The translations under genes and the position numbers were made by a program. From positions 2,294,001 to 2,358,000 of the forward strand of contig JAVTLE010000013.1 of assembly GCA_033439295.1 (NCBI GenBank): 64,000 nt of DNA. Reading direction: 5' to 3'. Below are positions 30,354-42,400 of the stretch, piece after piece. The notes beneath the pieces are model-generated. The model saw nothing but the letters and a program-made list of their open reading frames with translations. It ran no database searches and was not told where the DNA came from. Source of the DNA: Deuterostichococcus epilithicus. Its lineage: Eukaryota; Chlorophyta; Trebouxiophyceae; Prasiolales; Stichococcaceae. Numbering within the stretch: position 1 is the stretch's first letter; every line of letters begins with the position of its first letter.

Positions 30354-30966
30354 GTGGAGGAGTGAAATTGCTCTGGCGCGATTTAGTGCTGCAATGGGGG
30401 TTCTATGCTGCAGCGCGCGGCTGCACCTGCTGTGATCTCGCCTCATAGCATCCGCAGCACAGCACAGCATGGCACAGCACGCATGTGGGGTGGCAAACAG
30501 GTGAGGTAGCCATACATCAGAATGGAAAGTAACTGGGCAAACGGCATCGCCTCATAGCATCCGCAGCACGGCACAGCATGGCACAGCACGCATATGGGGT
30601 GGCAAACAGGTGAGGTAGCCATACATCAGCATGGAAAGCAACTGCGCAAACGGCAGACCATTGTGCATGGATAGCTTCTGGTCGCAGGGTTAATATCGTG
30701 GTTGCTAAACATGGTTGCCGAACACCAATTTCATGGCTGTGCGCCATCCAAAAGCCCCCTTGACACGCTGTTCTGCTTGTGAGCACTGGCAGAACACAGG
30801 CGCGACAGTCAAAACACTACACCGTCAGCAAACACAAATGCGTTGTGTTTTGCAATCGGTCGACTGTCGCTGCATCCGTATCCCCTGTTAAAAAAGGTAA
30901 TGCCAACTTCACCGTCTCACTTGCTGCACTCATCCCGCACAAACAACGCTCTCACATCGATCGTCT
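30354..30966. other. Upstream region of MGMT / 3' region of TSPO
   Basis: About 610 bases between two minus-strand genes. Mostly occupied by a 109-bp tandem duplication. No other gene seen. Confidence 0.5.
30438..30655. repeat. Tandem duplication of a 109-bp unit
   Basis: Copy 1 is 30438-30546 and copy 2 is 30547-30655. Both begin TCGCCTCATAGCATCCGCAG and end GCAAACGGCA, with a few substitutions and no indels seen. It lies about 85 bases upstream of the MGMT start codon, so it may be in the promoter. Confidence 0.9.
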
Positions 30967-32566
30967 TTAGTTGCCATCTAGCACATCATGGTGCGGGCGG
31001 CGGTGGGCGCTGCAGCGAGCTGTGGCAGGCGGGCCGCCGTCGCCGGGCGCCGCACCGGCAGACGCGTGTGCAGCGTGCGCGGGGACTGCAGCATGCGGCG
31101 CGCCGCGAGCTGCGGGCTGGCGGTGCGGGCGGCCGTCCACCGCACTGGCGCCATCGCGCTGGCAGTTGCCTGCGACAGGACAGAGAGCGTGACCCGACAA
31201 TTCTTCTTGGATCAGAAGATGACACGCAGGTTGCAAGCTTTTGTGCGATGGCAATGCAGCAACTCACCGGTCCCGGCTTCCCCGCTGGACCTGTAGGTCC
31301 ATACCCGTCCTTGCTCTCCACAACCTGTACCTCCTTGTTGGAGGCGGGCTCCATGTCACCGGCGTGCGGATTGCGGCGCCACACTGCGGAGCATGGGTCT
31401 TGTTCAGTCACAACAGATCCTGGCTTCCAAGCCTACCGTTTCGTGTTTGCAGCCACCATAGTCAGCAAAACCTGCTTGGTCCCACCAACCGCGGCTGATA
31501 CGGACAGGCAGGCAGGGTCTTACCTGAGATGTTTAGAAGGTTGGCGAGGACCAGCCAGGCGACATATGGCAGCAGCAGCTGGCCTGCCTCCGGCTGGACC
31601 TTGTAGAAAGCACCTGTTGAAACAGACCACGCAGTGAATGGGGTAATGGGGCTTTTCCGGCCAGGGCAAAACTGTCGGCCCCTGCTTCATGGACAGGCCA
31701 TGTGAATGATACTATCCTTGCAATGCCATGGCCAGGACGCGCCGCACCTGTAGTGGCCACCGATGTGACGAGCAGGGCGAGGTTCAGCAGCACCGACAGG
31801 CCGAGCTTGCGCCATTTGAAAAACATGATGGGCCACAGCAGGTTCAGCCCAAGCTGCGTGGCATACAGCTTCAGGGGACGAGACGCCAGATCAAAGCCCA
31901 TGACGTGGTACACCTGTGTGGCATGTGAATATCACATGAGAACGCGGTATTCATCATGTCCGTTCCCTAGATGTGGCAACTTATAAGCACATTACCAGGC
32001 AGCACTTTAATTCATCAAGTCTGATAGAAAGAACTCTGAAGGCAGCAAGCGCGGAGGCAGAATGCGCCTTGCAGCACCTGATAAGATGCGATGCCCTGCG
32101 AGGATTGCACGATACACAGTTCAGTCGAAGAAGACATCGAGTGACTTTCTGGCAGTTGGGATGTACCAAGCCGGTGCAACTCCACGCATCCATCCAAAAG
32201 TCGGATCGTGCTCACCATCAGCGTGTACAGGACAGCCCACAGCGGGCCGAAAACAAACCTGCGTGAAGAAAAAAGTCCTTAAGCTGCTGAGGCGCATTGA
32301 CTAGTGTGTCCAGCAGCTGTTGGACATATGCAAGCGTGCGTCTGCTGGGGATGCGGTCACTCACCCAGGCGGGTTCCACGCGGGCCGGTCCAGCGCTTGG
32401 TACCTGAATCAGAAACGATGCAGCGTTGAGTTGGGTTTTTGACACCTGCAAATTTTGGTGATTGTTGCAAGGACATTGCTATGAAACACGCACCAGCCCA
32501 TGAGGCCATCGCGTGTCAGGTTAGAGACCACGATGCCGCCCACCACAGGGATGGCGATGCTCGTCG
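30967..32566 (-). CDS. TSPO: TSPO/MBR (TspO-type outer-membrane translocator), 5' exon unresolved
   Basis: Five-helix membrane protein that binds porphyrins and other small molecules, in mitochondrial outer membrane or plant secretory membranes (family knowledge). Exons, first to last: 32566-32494, 32403-32365, 32258-32216, 31913-31748, 31613-31524, 31383-31291, 31169-30967. Seen: IAIPVVGGIVVSNL (helix 1), WYQALDRPAWNPPGFVFGPL, LYATQLGLNLLWPIMFF, LNLALLVTSV, LLLPYVAWLVLANLLN and VWRRNP. WYxxLxxPxWxPP and the QLxLNxxW motif are diagnostic. After the fifth helix there is an unusually long tail (about 95 residues), at first hydrophilic and then Ala/His/Pro-rich. The first exon is not certain; an ATG at 32905 is one candidate, joining through the alternative acceptor at 32559. 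Confidence 0.88.
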
Positions 32567-32905
32567 CTGCGAGCAGTGAATATAACACTCTTAAGACACA
32601 TTCACAACGCAGTAGATGTCACTAACATTTCTAAGGCTGTCCGCTGCAGACCGCAGCTTGACGTCTACCGTCTGTGCAGGCACATGACCGACGGATGATC
32701 TGGTGGTGTCCTGTTCAGCTGGTGCATACACGCTGCTGATACTATGACAATCTCCCCTTTTCCTGAGGTGCTCACACCAGATCAGGGACGCAACGACGGC
32801 GCACATCCCCGCACAAAACGGAGGCTGCCTGCCTCCTCAGCACCGTAAGCGTGTCAGAGACTTGCAAAGCACGTCCGTCGTGATGCCCAGCGCGTCCAAC
32901 AGCAT

Positions 32906-33510
32906 GGAGTGCAAGCCAAATGGAGCAGGAGCTGATCGGAAGCTGCAAATAGCACAGGTACAGCCTGTGCAACAGGTCTGGCGGTCTTCATCGACTGGAG
33001 GGTGCAGGCAGGACTGATGGCGGCCCGTAGAAAAGTGTGATGCAGGGGCAGACGCTATGTCCCAGCGCGACGAGATCAAACTGAGCCAGGCATTCGCCTC
33101 GTCAGCAGGGGACGGACGCACCGAGCGGCACGGACACGGCGCCTCCCATGGTTGCGGTTGGATGAGTTGCTGCACTCTCACTTTTGAAAAGTTTGATGTT
33201 AGGTTGTCAGCGGGTTGCTGCGATTTGACCGACAATGCTAAAGCTCTCGGATACTTGATAGATTTCTGGCTGTCGTGGCTTGACGTGATGATGACGGGGA
33301 CGACATGTCTGACAATGTCAGACACTGCTCACCTCCTCAAGGCATTCCAATTCCCGACTGCTAAACCTACCCGGCCGTGCGTTCAAGCGTCTGGCCGCGA
33401 TCATTGTCATCATTGAATCCAGTCATTTGTGACCGCCTGCTGCGAACAGCTGAACTGCAACCTCTAGTCTGACATTTCTGACGCAGATCAGGGGGGCACC
33501 CCCGAAGACC
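32906..33510. other. Divergent region, TSPO / nucleoside hydrolase
   Basis: About 600 bases. A minus ORF of about 160 codons (33325-32837) crosses it but shows no family motif; it may include TSPO 5' UTR or first-exon sequence. Confidence 0.4.
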
Positions 33511-35309
33511 ATGAACGCGGTGACGAAGAAGCTGCTGATCATTGACACAGATCCTGGAGTAGGTGAACACCTTGCTGCATCCTCAACACGGCATGTCAAC
33601 ATTCACATCCTGGAACACCCCAGCAAACCTAGCGCTGGTCGATGCCATCAATCTGTGCAGCTCCTGCTGCTACTTCTGCGTACAATGGCTTGCCGACTCG
33701 CCTCAAACTTAGTCATCTAGGCCAACCGCTGTGCCACTGTGCACAGATGACGCCATGGCCATCCTGGCCGCGTTCAACTCGCCGGCCGTCGAGATCATTG
33801 GCATGACGACTATATTCGGCAACGTGCGTACGCCGATGGCGACGGCCAATGCGCTCGTGCTGCGGGAGCTGGCAAAGCGCGAAGACGTGAGTCGCTGCGC
33901 CACGTTAGTGCTGTGATCCTGCCTTTGACAGCTTGCGCCTGAACACGCTGATTGAGGCATCTGCCACCGCGCCACAAGCTGCTGTGCAACGAGTCTGAAC
34001 ACTGGTGGCACATCAACCCTTGGGCTGAAGCACCATGTGCCGCTGAATGCCGCGGCCACTGCACAGCTTTCAAATTGTAGCGCGGCCACACCCAATTTGC
34101 CGAACTGTGGACGCGCAGGTCCCGGTGGCGCAGGGCGCGCTTACGACGCTTCAGGGCCTGGCGAAGACGCGGGTTGCCGACTTTGTGCATGGCGCCGATG
34201 GTTTTGGCAACCTGCCAACGGCCATGGTCCCCACAGTGAGTGGCACATATGCTGAGCATGTGTTAGACAAAACATGTGGAAAGGATGCTGTGAGAAATTT
34301 TTTTGGTCGAGCATCGATGCAGCGACTGATCATTAGGCCACATAGGTTGCCAATCCCTCTTCTGTGCAGGGAGTGGCGGCCTCGCTGTCTGCCGCGCAAT
34401 TTTTGACAGCAGAGTGCGCGAGGCGGCCGGGGCAGGTCACGGTGCTGGCGCTGGGGCCGCTGACCAACGTGGCGATGGCCATGCAGCTGGACCCAGCATT
34501 CTCAGACAACATGGTAAGACCTGTGTGCTGAGAGCGTTGCACCTGGGTCTGTTGACCCAAGCACCAAAGGGCATGTCGACCCATGCACTGAAACCCTGTG
34601 TGAGGGTTCTCAAGGAATGACGGCTGCGCCAAGGTCACACGTTTTTTTCATCAGCCTGAACGTCTGAACCATGACGTTGTACAGGCAGAGCTAGTGGTTC
34701 TCGGCGGCGCCTTTTTTGTCAACGGCAACGTCAACCCGGCGGCGGAGGCCAACATCTTTGGAGACCCGGAGGCAGCGGACATCGTGCTCGGCGGCAGCGC
34801 AAACACCCGGGTTGTGGGCCTGGATGTCACGCACAGCGTGGTCATGCAGGGGGAGCAGCTCGCGCAGCTGGAAGGCCGCGGCTGCTTCGGCAGCTTTCTG
34901 CACCAGATCAGCCGCTTCTACCTGCAGTACCACAGGTGGGCTTGCTGCGTGTGCCATGAGAGATGTCGAGCGAGCGGCATGTATGCTGGAGATGTCAAGC
35001 AGCACTATCTCCAACTCCCCACATGCGCAACGGTCACCTGCGCACAGAGACTCCTATGGCACGGATGCGATTTATGTGCACGACCCGACTGCCATGGCGG
35101 CGGTGTTGGCGCCGGAGCTGTTCACCTGGTGCGGGGGAGAGGTGCGGGTCGTCACCGAAGGCGTCGCGCGCGGGCACACTATCATGGACCGGGGGCTGAA
35201 GGAGTGGAATGCGCCGCACGGGTGGACGGGGCGGCCAAAGGTCAAGGTGGCCCTCGGCGTGCAGGCGGAGGCAGTCGCGCAGCTCATGTGGGGACTCATG
35301 TCCGCATGA
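33511..35309 (+). CDS. Inosine-uridine-type nucleoside hydrolase
   Basis: Hydrolyses ribonucleosides to base and ribose in purine and pyrimidine salvage (family knowledge). Exons: 33511-33562, 33747-33886, 34119-34235, 34370-34513, 34685-34935, 35048-35309, about 321 aa, the usual length. The calcium-binding N-terminal motif DTDPGVDDAMAI is split by intron 1. Further family segments: GMTTIFGNV, HGADGFGNL, VTVLALGPLTNVAMAM, ELVVLGGAFFVNGNVNPAAEANIFGD cut across exon 5, and YGTDAIYVHDPTAMAAVL. The active-site His lies in the expected exon-6 region (HDP). All introns are GT-AG. Substrate preference cannot be read from the sequence. Confidence 0.95.
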
Positions 35310-35871
35310 CGGCGGGCACCTTAGTGGCTGCCCTCCGAGGCAACACCAGCACGGTCTGCATAGGTACATCATGACGTGGAGTCGCCATCGACGCCCGATT
35401 TCCTTTGCTGACACCTAGCCAAGAGTGAGCGTGAAGAGGACAGCGAGCAGACTCCAGCGGCAGCGCTTTGGTTTTGCCGGATGACAGCAATTCCATGGCG
35501 CACACCATGACCGATCTGGCCAGATATACCTGTACAGCGGTCCTTTTCTTTCGGACTCAAAACCTCTGGCACCACAATTCGCAGCGTGTTCTTAGCGGTG
35601 CATCCATGTTGTTGGTTCGTCTTGCACACCTGCTTGAAACCCACCTGTGTCTTGGGGGGCCAGACGGACGAAGAGACTTGTGAAGTAGGTCTGTTTCAGT
35701 GGCAATGTCTCCGCCCGCGCGACTGCTGCAGGGCGCTGGTTGTCTGTCCGTCATGGGCCACCCAGAAGGCAGCAGCCCCACATGCTGCCAGGGCCAGCAG
35801 CATGGTGGTCTGCCACCCGCAGCAGCCGATTGGCATGCTGTGCCCCCGGGCGGCCCGCTGCCACCCAGCCG
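35310..35871. other. Convergent gap, nucleoside hydrolase / NOSIP
   Basis: About 560 bases, no recognised gene; likely 3' UTRs. Confidence 0.45.
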
Positions 35872-38169
35872 TCAGTTGTTGAAGGTCAGGCCGAAGGCGG
35901 AGCGCGTGCCGCGGTGCTGCCCCCGCAGCTCCTGCCGCCCCGAGCCCGGCCCCAGCGTCCAGTGCTTCTCCGCCTGCGTTCGCTCCTTGTCGTGCGCTGC
36001 AAAGCCCGTGCCGCCTGCACTCGGAAATTGGCACCCGTTTTGCACTGAGGCAGCAGCGGCGGGGGCGGCATGCGTACCAGACAGCAACTGTGCGCCGCAG
36101 AGTAGGGCAGGCCACCTGACAACAGCGCTGGCTGCAGAGCTCGCCTGCTGCTGGGTTCGGGCTGGTGCGTTCGCGCTGACATGGGTAAATGCTGTATGTT
36201 GCCAGTCAGCCAGCATGGGCAGGAGGCACTTCGGGGAGCGGTGAGGCAGGCGCCCGTCGATGCCGCAAATCAGGCAAGGCAAGCGTTGAACAACAGGAGG
36301 CGGTGGCAGTCAATTGGGAAGGAACCAGTACAACATATGCAATAGGTCACCGGTGACGATCTCAATGACATCCTTCTCCTTGATGGGCCGCCCATTGTAC
36401 ACGCCGTCTGGCTTGATGCACTTTTCGTATGTCGACTTCAGCAGCACATCGCCTGCAGCGCGCAGTGGACCCCTTACATGGCCTGGCCTCTGGCCCTGCT
36501 ACAGGATGCCTGGACTGATCATACATCACACCGCCGACGGCACTGGGTGAACAGACAACGCCGCTGGTCTTGGCGGTTGCAAATGCAATGGGCGCTGCGC
36601 ACAGCAGCGTGCCGGGCAGGGGATAGCAAAACCTGTGGGCTTGATCAGCACGAGGCGGGAGGCGTTGGTGAACACGTCGCCGGTCACGGGGTCGCAGAAG
36701 CGGCCCGCCTTTGCGCTGCCGTCCCGCGCCGCCGTGAACTTCGCTGCCACCAGGTCCTTGAGCCGCAGCTTCTTGCCCGTCGCCGGGCAGTAGGTGTTCA
36801 CATCCGGCTTGTCCAGGATGGCCCGCGACTCCGGCGTCGCCGACGGCACCCAGAAGGCATTGACACCCTGCGGTTGCGCAGCATGCCGTTGCTCAGGAGC
36901 ATGGCACTGCTCATAAGGTGGAGAGGCGGTAGGGGTGGAAAGCCTCGTCGCAGCTGCGATGGTGACCATCGCATGTCGTCAGCTGTACGTTGCTGCCATC
37001 AGAGTGCTCGAGGAGGGCCACCTTCATCTTCTCGCGGTTGGTGCGAATGTTGACGGCGCCGCTGACCACCCGCTTGTCTGATAGCAACTCCTCTGCGCCC
37101 TCCTTGATGGCTGCAGCGAACAGGTGACAGGCCCGCCTCATGGTCCAGCAGACTGAGGCGGTCACATCCCCTGGCTGGCTGCAACATGCGGACCTCAAAC
37201 AAGCACATGTCAGCAGGCTCGCCAAGGATGAAGTGTTGCCGAAGCACGACAGTACAAAAGCCTCGGTACATCCCGAAGAAGCATGAGAGCAGGCGTGCTG
37301 CTGTTCACCCTGTTGCAGGTTGGCTGCCAGCGCGTCACTCGCGCCCGCATGGTTCTGCCGGTCGAACGCTGCCAGCGCTGCCTGCGCGTCCACCGATTTC
37401 CGCTCCTCCATCTGCAGTGAAAAAGAATGAGGGTTGCTGCACAAAACCTCAACTCTTACCAAGCGATTGGGAATGCGACGAACTCAGCGAACCGACGCTC
37501 AGCTCCTGCAAGCCACCCGTCCGGCGACAGACTCGTCACAATGCGCCTGTGCTCCACTCGAAAGGTTCCCGGTGGCTCGGGCAGTCATGAGCACTCAAGA
37601 CCTCCAGGGCTGCGGTCTTCAACCCAGTGACCATCCCCACCTCGCGGGTGAGCACCTCCTGCTGTGCCTCCCAGGCCGCGAGCTTGCGCTTGTTGGCCTT
37701 TTTCTGCGCCAGCAGGTTCTCCAGGATAGCCTCCCGGCTGAATAGCATGCCGTGCGGCGTGCACATCGGATCCTGCGGCCGAAAAGATTGTCATCAGCCC
37801 CTCAACCAGGCGCCTCCACCAGGGCAGGACAGACGCAGTGCCTGCAAGGGGCCGCTGGCGCCTTACTGTGAATGGCTGCAGCGTTAATCGGCAGTCGTCA
37901 AAGTTGCCGGCGGCGTCCTGCGTGCCAGCAAGAGGGCCAGAGTGAGCGTGCACTGGAATGCCCCATGCTGTATGGGCTTGTTGAGCACATGCGGGATGCC
38001 GCTCATGCTGCATGGAGAACTTCATATAGCATCTGCTGCTGCTGGCAGCAGCCCTCACCTTGCCTAGTCTCTCGCGCACAGTACCGTATCCTAGAGCACT
38101 GCGCTCGTGGTACGTCTGCGCTTCGCTGCCCATGGATCCGGCATTTTTGCTGTGCCGCGAGCCTCCCAT
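35872..38169 (-). CDS. NOSIP: NOSIP-type U-box protein (nitric oxide synthase-interacting protein homologue)
   Basis: Nuclear E3 ubiquitin ligase with a split U-box; in plants associated with the spliceosome (family knowledge). Exons: 38169-38059, 37917-37867, 37772-37641, 37411-37309, 37110-36989, 36867-36633, 36452-36351, 36014-35872; about 332 aa. Seen: MGGSRHSKNAGSMGSEAQTY start, GYGTVRERLGK, FDDCRLTLQP, CTPHGMLFSREAILENLL, QKKANKRKLAAWEAQ, NAFWVPSATPESRA, YCPATGKKLRLKDLV, FCDPVTGDVFTNAS, KPDGVYNGRPIKEKDVIEIV and a tail ending SAFGLTFNN. Residue order and spacing match the family throughout, and all joins are GT-AG in phase. Confidence 0.95.
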
Positions 38170-39484
38170 GCTGGCGCCTTGCTGGAGGCCTCAGCAAGCA
38201 GTCGTGAAGTTCGTGCGCAATGAGTCGGTTCAGCTTGATTCAGCTCAGTCGTGCGCAAGCATTGACGCTGATGATATGTTTCAGGATGACCCCAGAAAGT
38301 GGGCGACCTTTTCTCGCAATGTGTTGGTGGTGGTGTATCTTTGCAAAATGCGCTCTCGCTGCCTGTGAACAAAACTCAAGCTTCGCACTGTGTGCTGTAC
38401 TGCTGTGCAACAAGCGAAATTTGCTGTTGCAGACTTGCGCCTAATGAAGTTGCTGAGCACTTGCTGGCCAGCGAGGGCAGACTGTTACTTACTTCGGAGG
38501 TCGTGAATGCAGGTGCAATGGCGTCACACGCGCATTTACAAGCCAAACGTTGTTCGCTTTGTCTTCTTGCACGCCACAGGCACGCCTGCGCTGCAATTCG
38601 CAGAGGAGAGCAAATTTTTGGCACCACCTTACAACTTTCTGACTTTGAACTCTCGGGGTCAGTGACTTGCAAACATCAAGTAAGAGGAGCGGCGTCGGAA
38701 ACGCCAAAATTTCCTGATGGCTAAAGGCGGCATAGATTATGGCGTCGCTTTCAGGTGCAGAGCACGCTGTCAACCAGCAGCCTGCCCGCCGCACCGCCTG
38801 CGCCACTGCCGGAGTCAATTGAAGCCTCCTGGCGGAAGGCGGAGTGCCTGCGAGTCCTTGACTGAGATAATCAGCCGTTGTGACATCGAGTTACTGGTCA
38901 TGCACGCCGTATTGGCTAACGTATTGGCGTGATGGTCACACCTGCCTGCACTGAACAGGGCTGCAGCAGCTGCCACAGTGGCAATCGGTTCGAAAGCAGC
39001 GCTGATGGCCAAGAGTGCAGGCGGTGCGTCCGGCATTGTCAAAGGCTTCGGCCTGCTGGCAGCTGGTGGCACGGCGGCAGCGGCAGCCACTGCGTTGCCG
39101 AGGAAAGACGCAACGGAGCCGCCGCCGCCACCCAGGAGGTAGCAGGGTGCTTGCAGCTTTCATTTGAGTGGTAGTAGGTGAGGTGGTGTTGCTGAGAAAC
39201 GAGGGCGCGCGTGTGAGGTGGAGGCAACGAGCGGCAGGGCTAGGTAGTAGTTGTCAGACATTATTTTGATTGTTGCACTTAAAGCGTTCATGCCGCTGGG
39301 TCTGGTGTTTAAGGTGTTCGTGCATAGATGACGGCACTTGAAACATTACTGAGTGCTCTTGAGGAGGATGAATCAAAAATGGGTCCTCACGCATGACATG
39401 TGAATGAAGAATGTGAACCAACAGCAGGGACCAACAATAGAATGGCCTTTCAAGCAAGGCTTCATGCCGCAGCTCAGCACAACA
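38170..39484. other. Gap NOSIP / CDPK with a weak gene candidate
   Basis: About 1.3 kb on the upstream side of NOSIP and downstream side of the CDPK. See the candidate at 38450-38820. A further open stretch at 38940-39133 (plus) encodes an Ala/Gly-rich segment, GIVKGFGLLAAGGTAAAAAT, ending PPPPPRR. Confidence 0.4.
38450..38820 (+). CDS. Unidentified gene candidate, fragmentary
   Basis: Plus-strand segments read like protein. One is LAPNEVAEHLLASEGRLLL just after an acceptor near 38432. After an acceptor at about 38514 comes YKPNVVRFVFLHATGTPALQ, continuing FAEESKFLAPPYNFLTLNSR to a possible donor near 38657. Another frame joins a GTAAGA donor near 38681 to an acceptor near 38755 and ends at a TGA near 38866. 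I do not recognise the family and cannot fix a complete model, so the coordinates are approximate. Confidence 0.3.
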
Positions 39485-42400
39485 TCACTCGTCCATGGAC
39501 TCTCTCAAGCCAGTCGGGAACAGCTCCAGGTCCTCCGCCGACGCCTGCCGCATGAGCGTCTCGAAATCCTTCAGGCCTGCGCGCCAGCAAATCATAATTT
39601 GAAGCCTCGACGGCCTCTTGTTTGAAACAGCAATTCGTCAGGAGACTCTTGCGGTGGGCCCATTTGGACGACTACACTGCATGACTTGCGATCACGATAA
39701 ACAATTTCACCAATGGAGCCGTCATGGTCGATGTCAGCTTCCCGCAGCGCCGCTTCTACCGTGTCACTGACCTGCGTCACATGCAATGACGAGCGAAATA
39801 AGGATGTGCAGACTGTCTGATCGGATGAGGCGATTTCGAAAAGCAAACTCGAAGCTTGATATTCATGAGTGCAGAATCAAGTGCGGCGACCACCTCTCAA
39901 ACATGAGATATTGCATGCAGGGGCGCTCTGGGCAGCAGTGTCCGACCGCCGTCACTTGTGAACATGGCCGCCACGCATGAGCCAAAGAAGGTGCGTAAAG
40001 GCGTGAAACAAAGGACCTAGCAGCATGACCTACCGCGCAGGTTTCTCCACACAGCAGCTTGTTGAGGGCGTCTGTGGACAGCCGCCCGCTGCCGTCGACA
40101 TCAAACGCCTCGAAAGCTGTGCGTATCCAGCTATCCCACTCTTCGGATTCCTGTCGTGACACAAAATTCATGTGAATGACGGAGCAACCACACGCGGAGG
40201 GTCACACGACAGGGCAATGCCAGACACATTCGCAAGCAGCTGGCAGAAAGGGTCAAACATGCAGGTGGTATCCAATCTTGTCATTTCAATGTCATCACCT
40301 GGACATCGCGCCAGTCGATCAGAGCCGCTATCCAGTCCCCGTAGTCGAAATCGCCCTGGGGAGTCACCTCCAGCTGCGCCAGCAGCTGCGACACCTCTGA
40401 GTCCGACAGGCGCCACTGCCCAGACTTCAGCGCCTGCGAGCGGGGCGTCAACACTCGCATCAGCACTGTGAGTGTGGCCTGCAGTCCTCCCTTCGTGCCC
40501 TCCATGGACATTTCCCCACTGCAGGCGCAACACGCGCGTCTGGTCCGGAAGACTGGATGTGCGTCTGTTGAGAGAGAGAACTAATGCCTGCTTTTCGACA
40601 ACTGAGCGGCTGCGTTATATGTGCAGCCATGAGGCAGGCGAGGCAATACGACTTCGTCCTTGGACTCGTTCACCACAATATAAGAGTTGAACCAGTTTGA
40701 CCGGTAAACCTCGAGATTTTGCACAAGCCTCACCTCCACCATCTCAACGTGGCTGATGGTGCCGCTGCCGTCGCTGTCGATGGCGTTGAACAGCTCCCGC
40801 AGCTCCCGCAGCAGCTCGCTGTCCGCAGCGAAATTGTGCGCCACCGCTCGCAGCGCCACCTGCTTCAGCCGCCCGTAGGTGCCAAAGCGCTGCATCCCAA
40901 AGGTCGGACGGTCAGGAACGGCTCCGCTGGACTCGCTTTGACAAACTCTTGATAGCAAATTTGTGCGCCACCGCCTGCAGCGCCACCTGCTTCATGCGTG
41001 CAAAATCGCTGCACGTGAAGGGGCCGGGCAGTCTGGTCATGTCAGCTGACTCCGAAGCTGGGCTGCCTGGCCCGTGGCAGCAGCCTGCGCCCTGCCGGTG
41101 CGAGGCTGTTAAGAAACTGGTTACAACTGACACCTTGGCAGGCCGCCCCTCCCAACAGGCTCGCATGTGACCAGGTGCAGCGCCCACCTGTAGCCGCTGC
41201 ACGATCGAGGACGCCAGCGGCACACTGCTGTGTTTGGTCTCCTCCTGCAGCCAACTGCACGCGGCGCACACTGCCAGGCCTCACGACCGACCCTCATCAT
41301 ATAACCTCATAATCACTCATGCAACCTTCCGAACATAAGGGACTGCAGCAGGATTTTGGACTCTTGGTTCGCGCATTGAGCCGGCAGAATTGAATCCAGT
41401 GCAGCGTTCTCCAGGATCGTGGGCCGCTGGTCTTCCTTGCGCTTCCGGCCATTCAGAATGCGTCTCAGGACAAACTGGAGTAGCAGTGTCCACCCTGACC
41501 CAGCGCGGTGAGCTGCTGGTATGCCTGCCAGCTGAGCAGCGTGATTCCGGATATAAGTCATTTAGACGGCGGAACAAGGCCCGCTTGAGTGTACTAAATG
41601 CGACGCACTTGAAGTGGAGTGCCTCCAGGGCGGTCGGTCGCCGTTCGGCGTCCCGGTTGAGCAGCGCCTGCACCAGGTGGCGTGCATCCGAAGACAGCGT
41701 GTCCCACGGTGGCGACTCGAAGTCCAGGTCCGAGTACAGCACCGCCCGGAACACCGCCTGCGCCGCCAGCTTTGTGGGTTTTGACACCCCGGCACGGCAA
41801 TCCTGGCGTTTGTTGCCGGGGAGGCGGCACCCGCTCGCAGCTAGCCCGGCTGGACTGCGTCGGCGCCCCAAACCTGCACCTCTGCCACGACCCACCGACG
41901 AGTGGGAGCCAGGGTGCCAGGCACCGCGCTGCAGCACCCCGCGCTCTGCATTGGGTAGCCCTTGAAAGAAGGTCTCAACCGTCCACAACCAACAAGGCTG
42001 CTGGCTCCCCACCCGGTTTTGGAAGATCTGCTTGCGCATGAAGAGGTCGGACACCTCCTCGCCCTCCTCCCCAGAGAACGGCAGCCGCCCCGCCAGCAGA
42101 AGGTACGCGATGATACCGACGGACCAGAGGTCCGCGCTCAGGGTGTACTTGTTCCGCAGCACCTCTGGCGCAATGTATATCACTGTGCCCGCCTGCGAGT
42201 AATTGGACAATTGCAGAGGTTTGCAAGCGGCATGACAGATCCTGTGATCCGGTCAGTACGGACGCGGTAAGGCCTGACGAGAGCACATTCGCCATGCGCA
42301 GCGATGAGGTGGCGGCGGAGGCTGCCCAAGAAAGCCTGCCGCCGCCGACAGGGGGGTGGTCGGTGCACGGTGACCGCTCGAGCCATGAAAGGGAAAGGTG

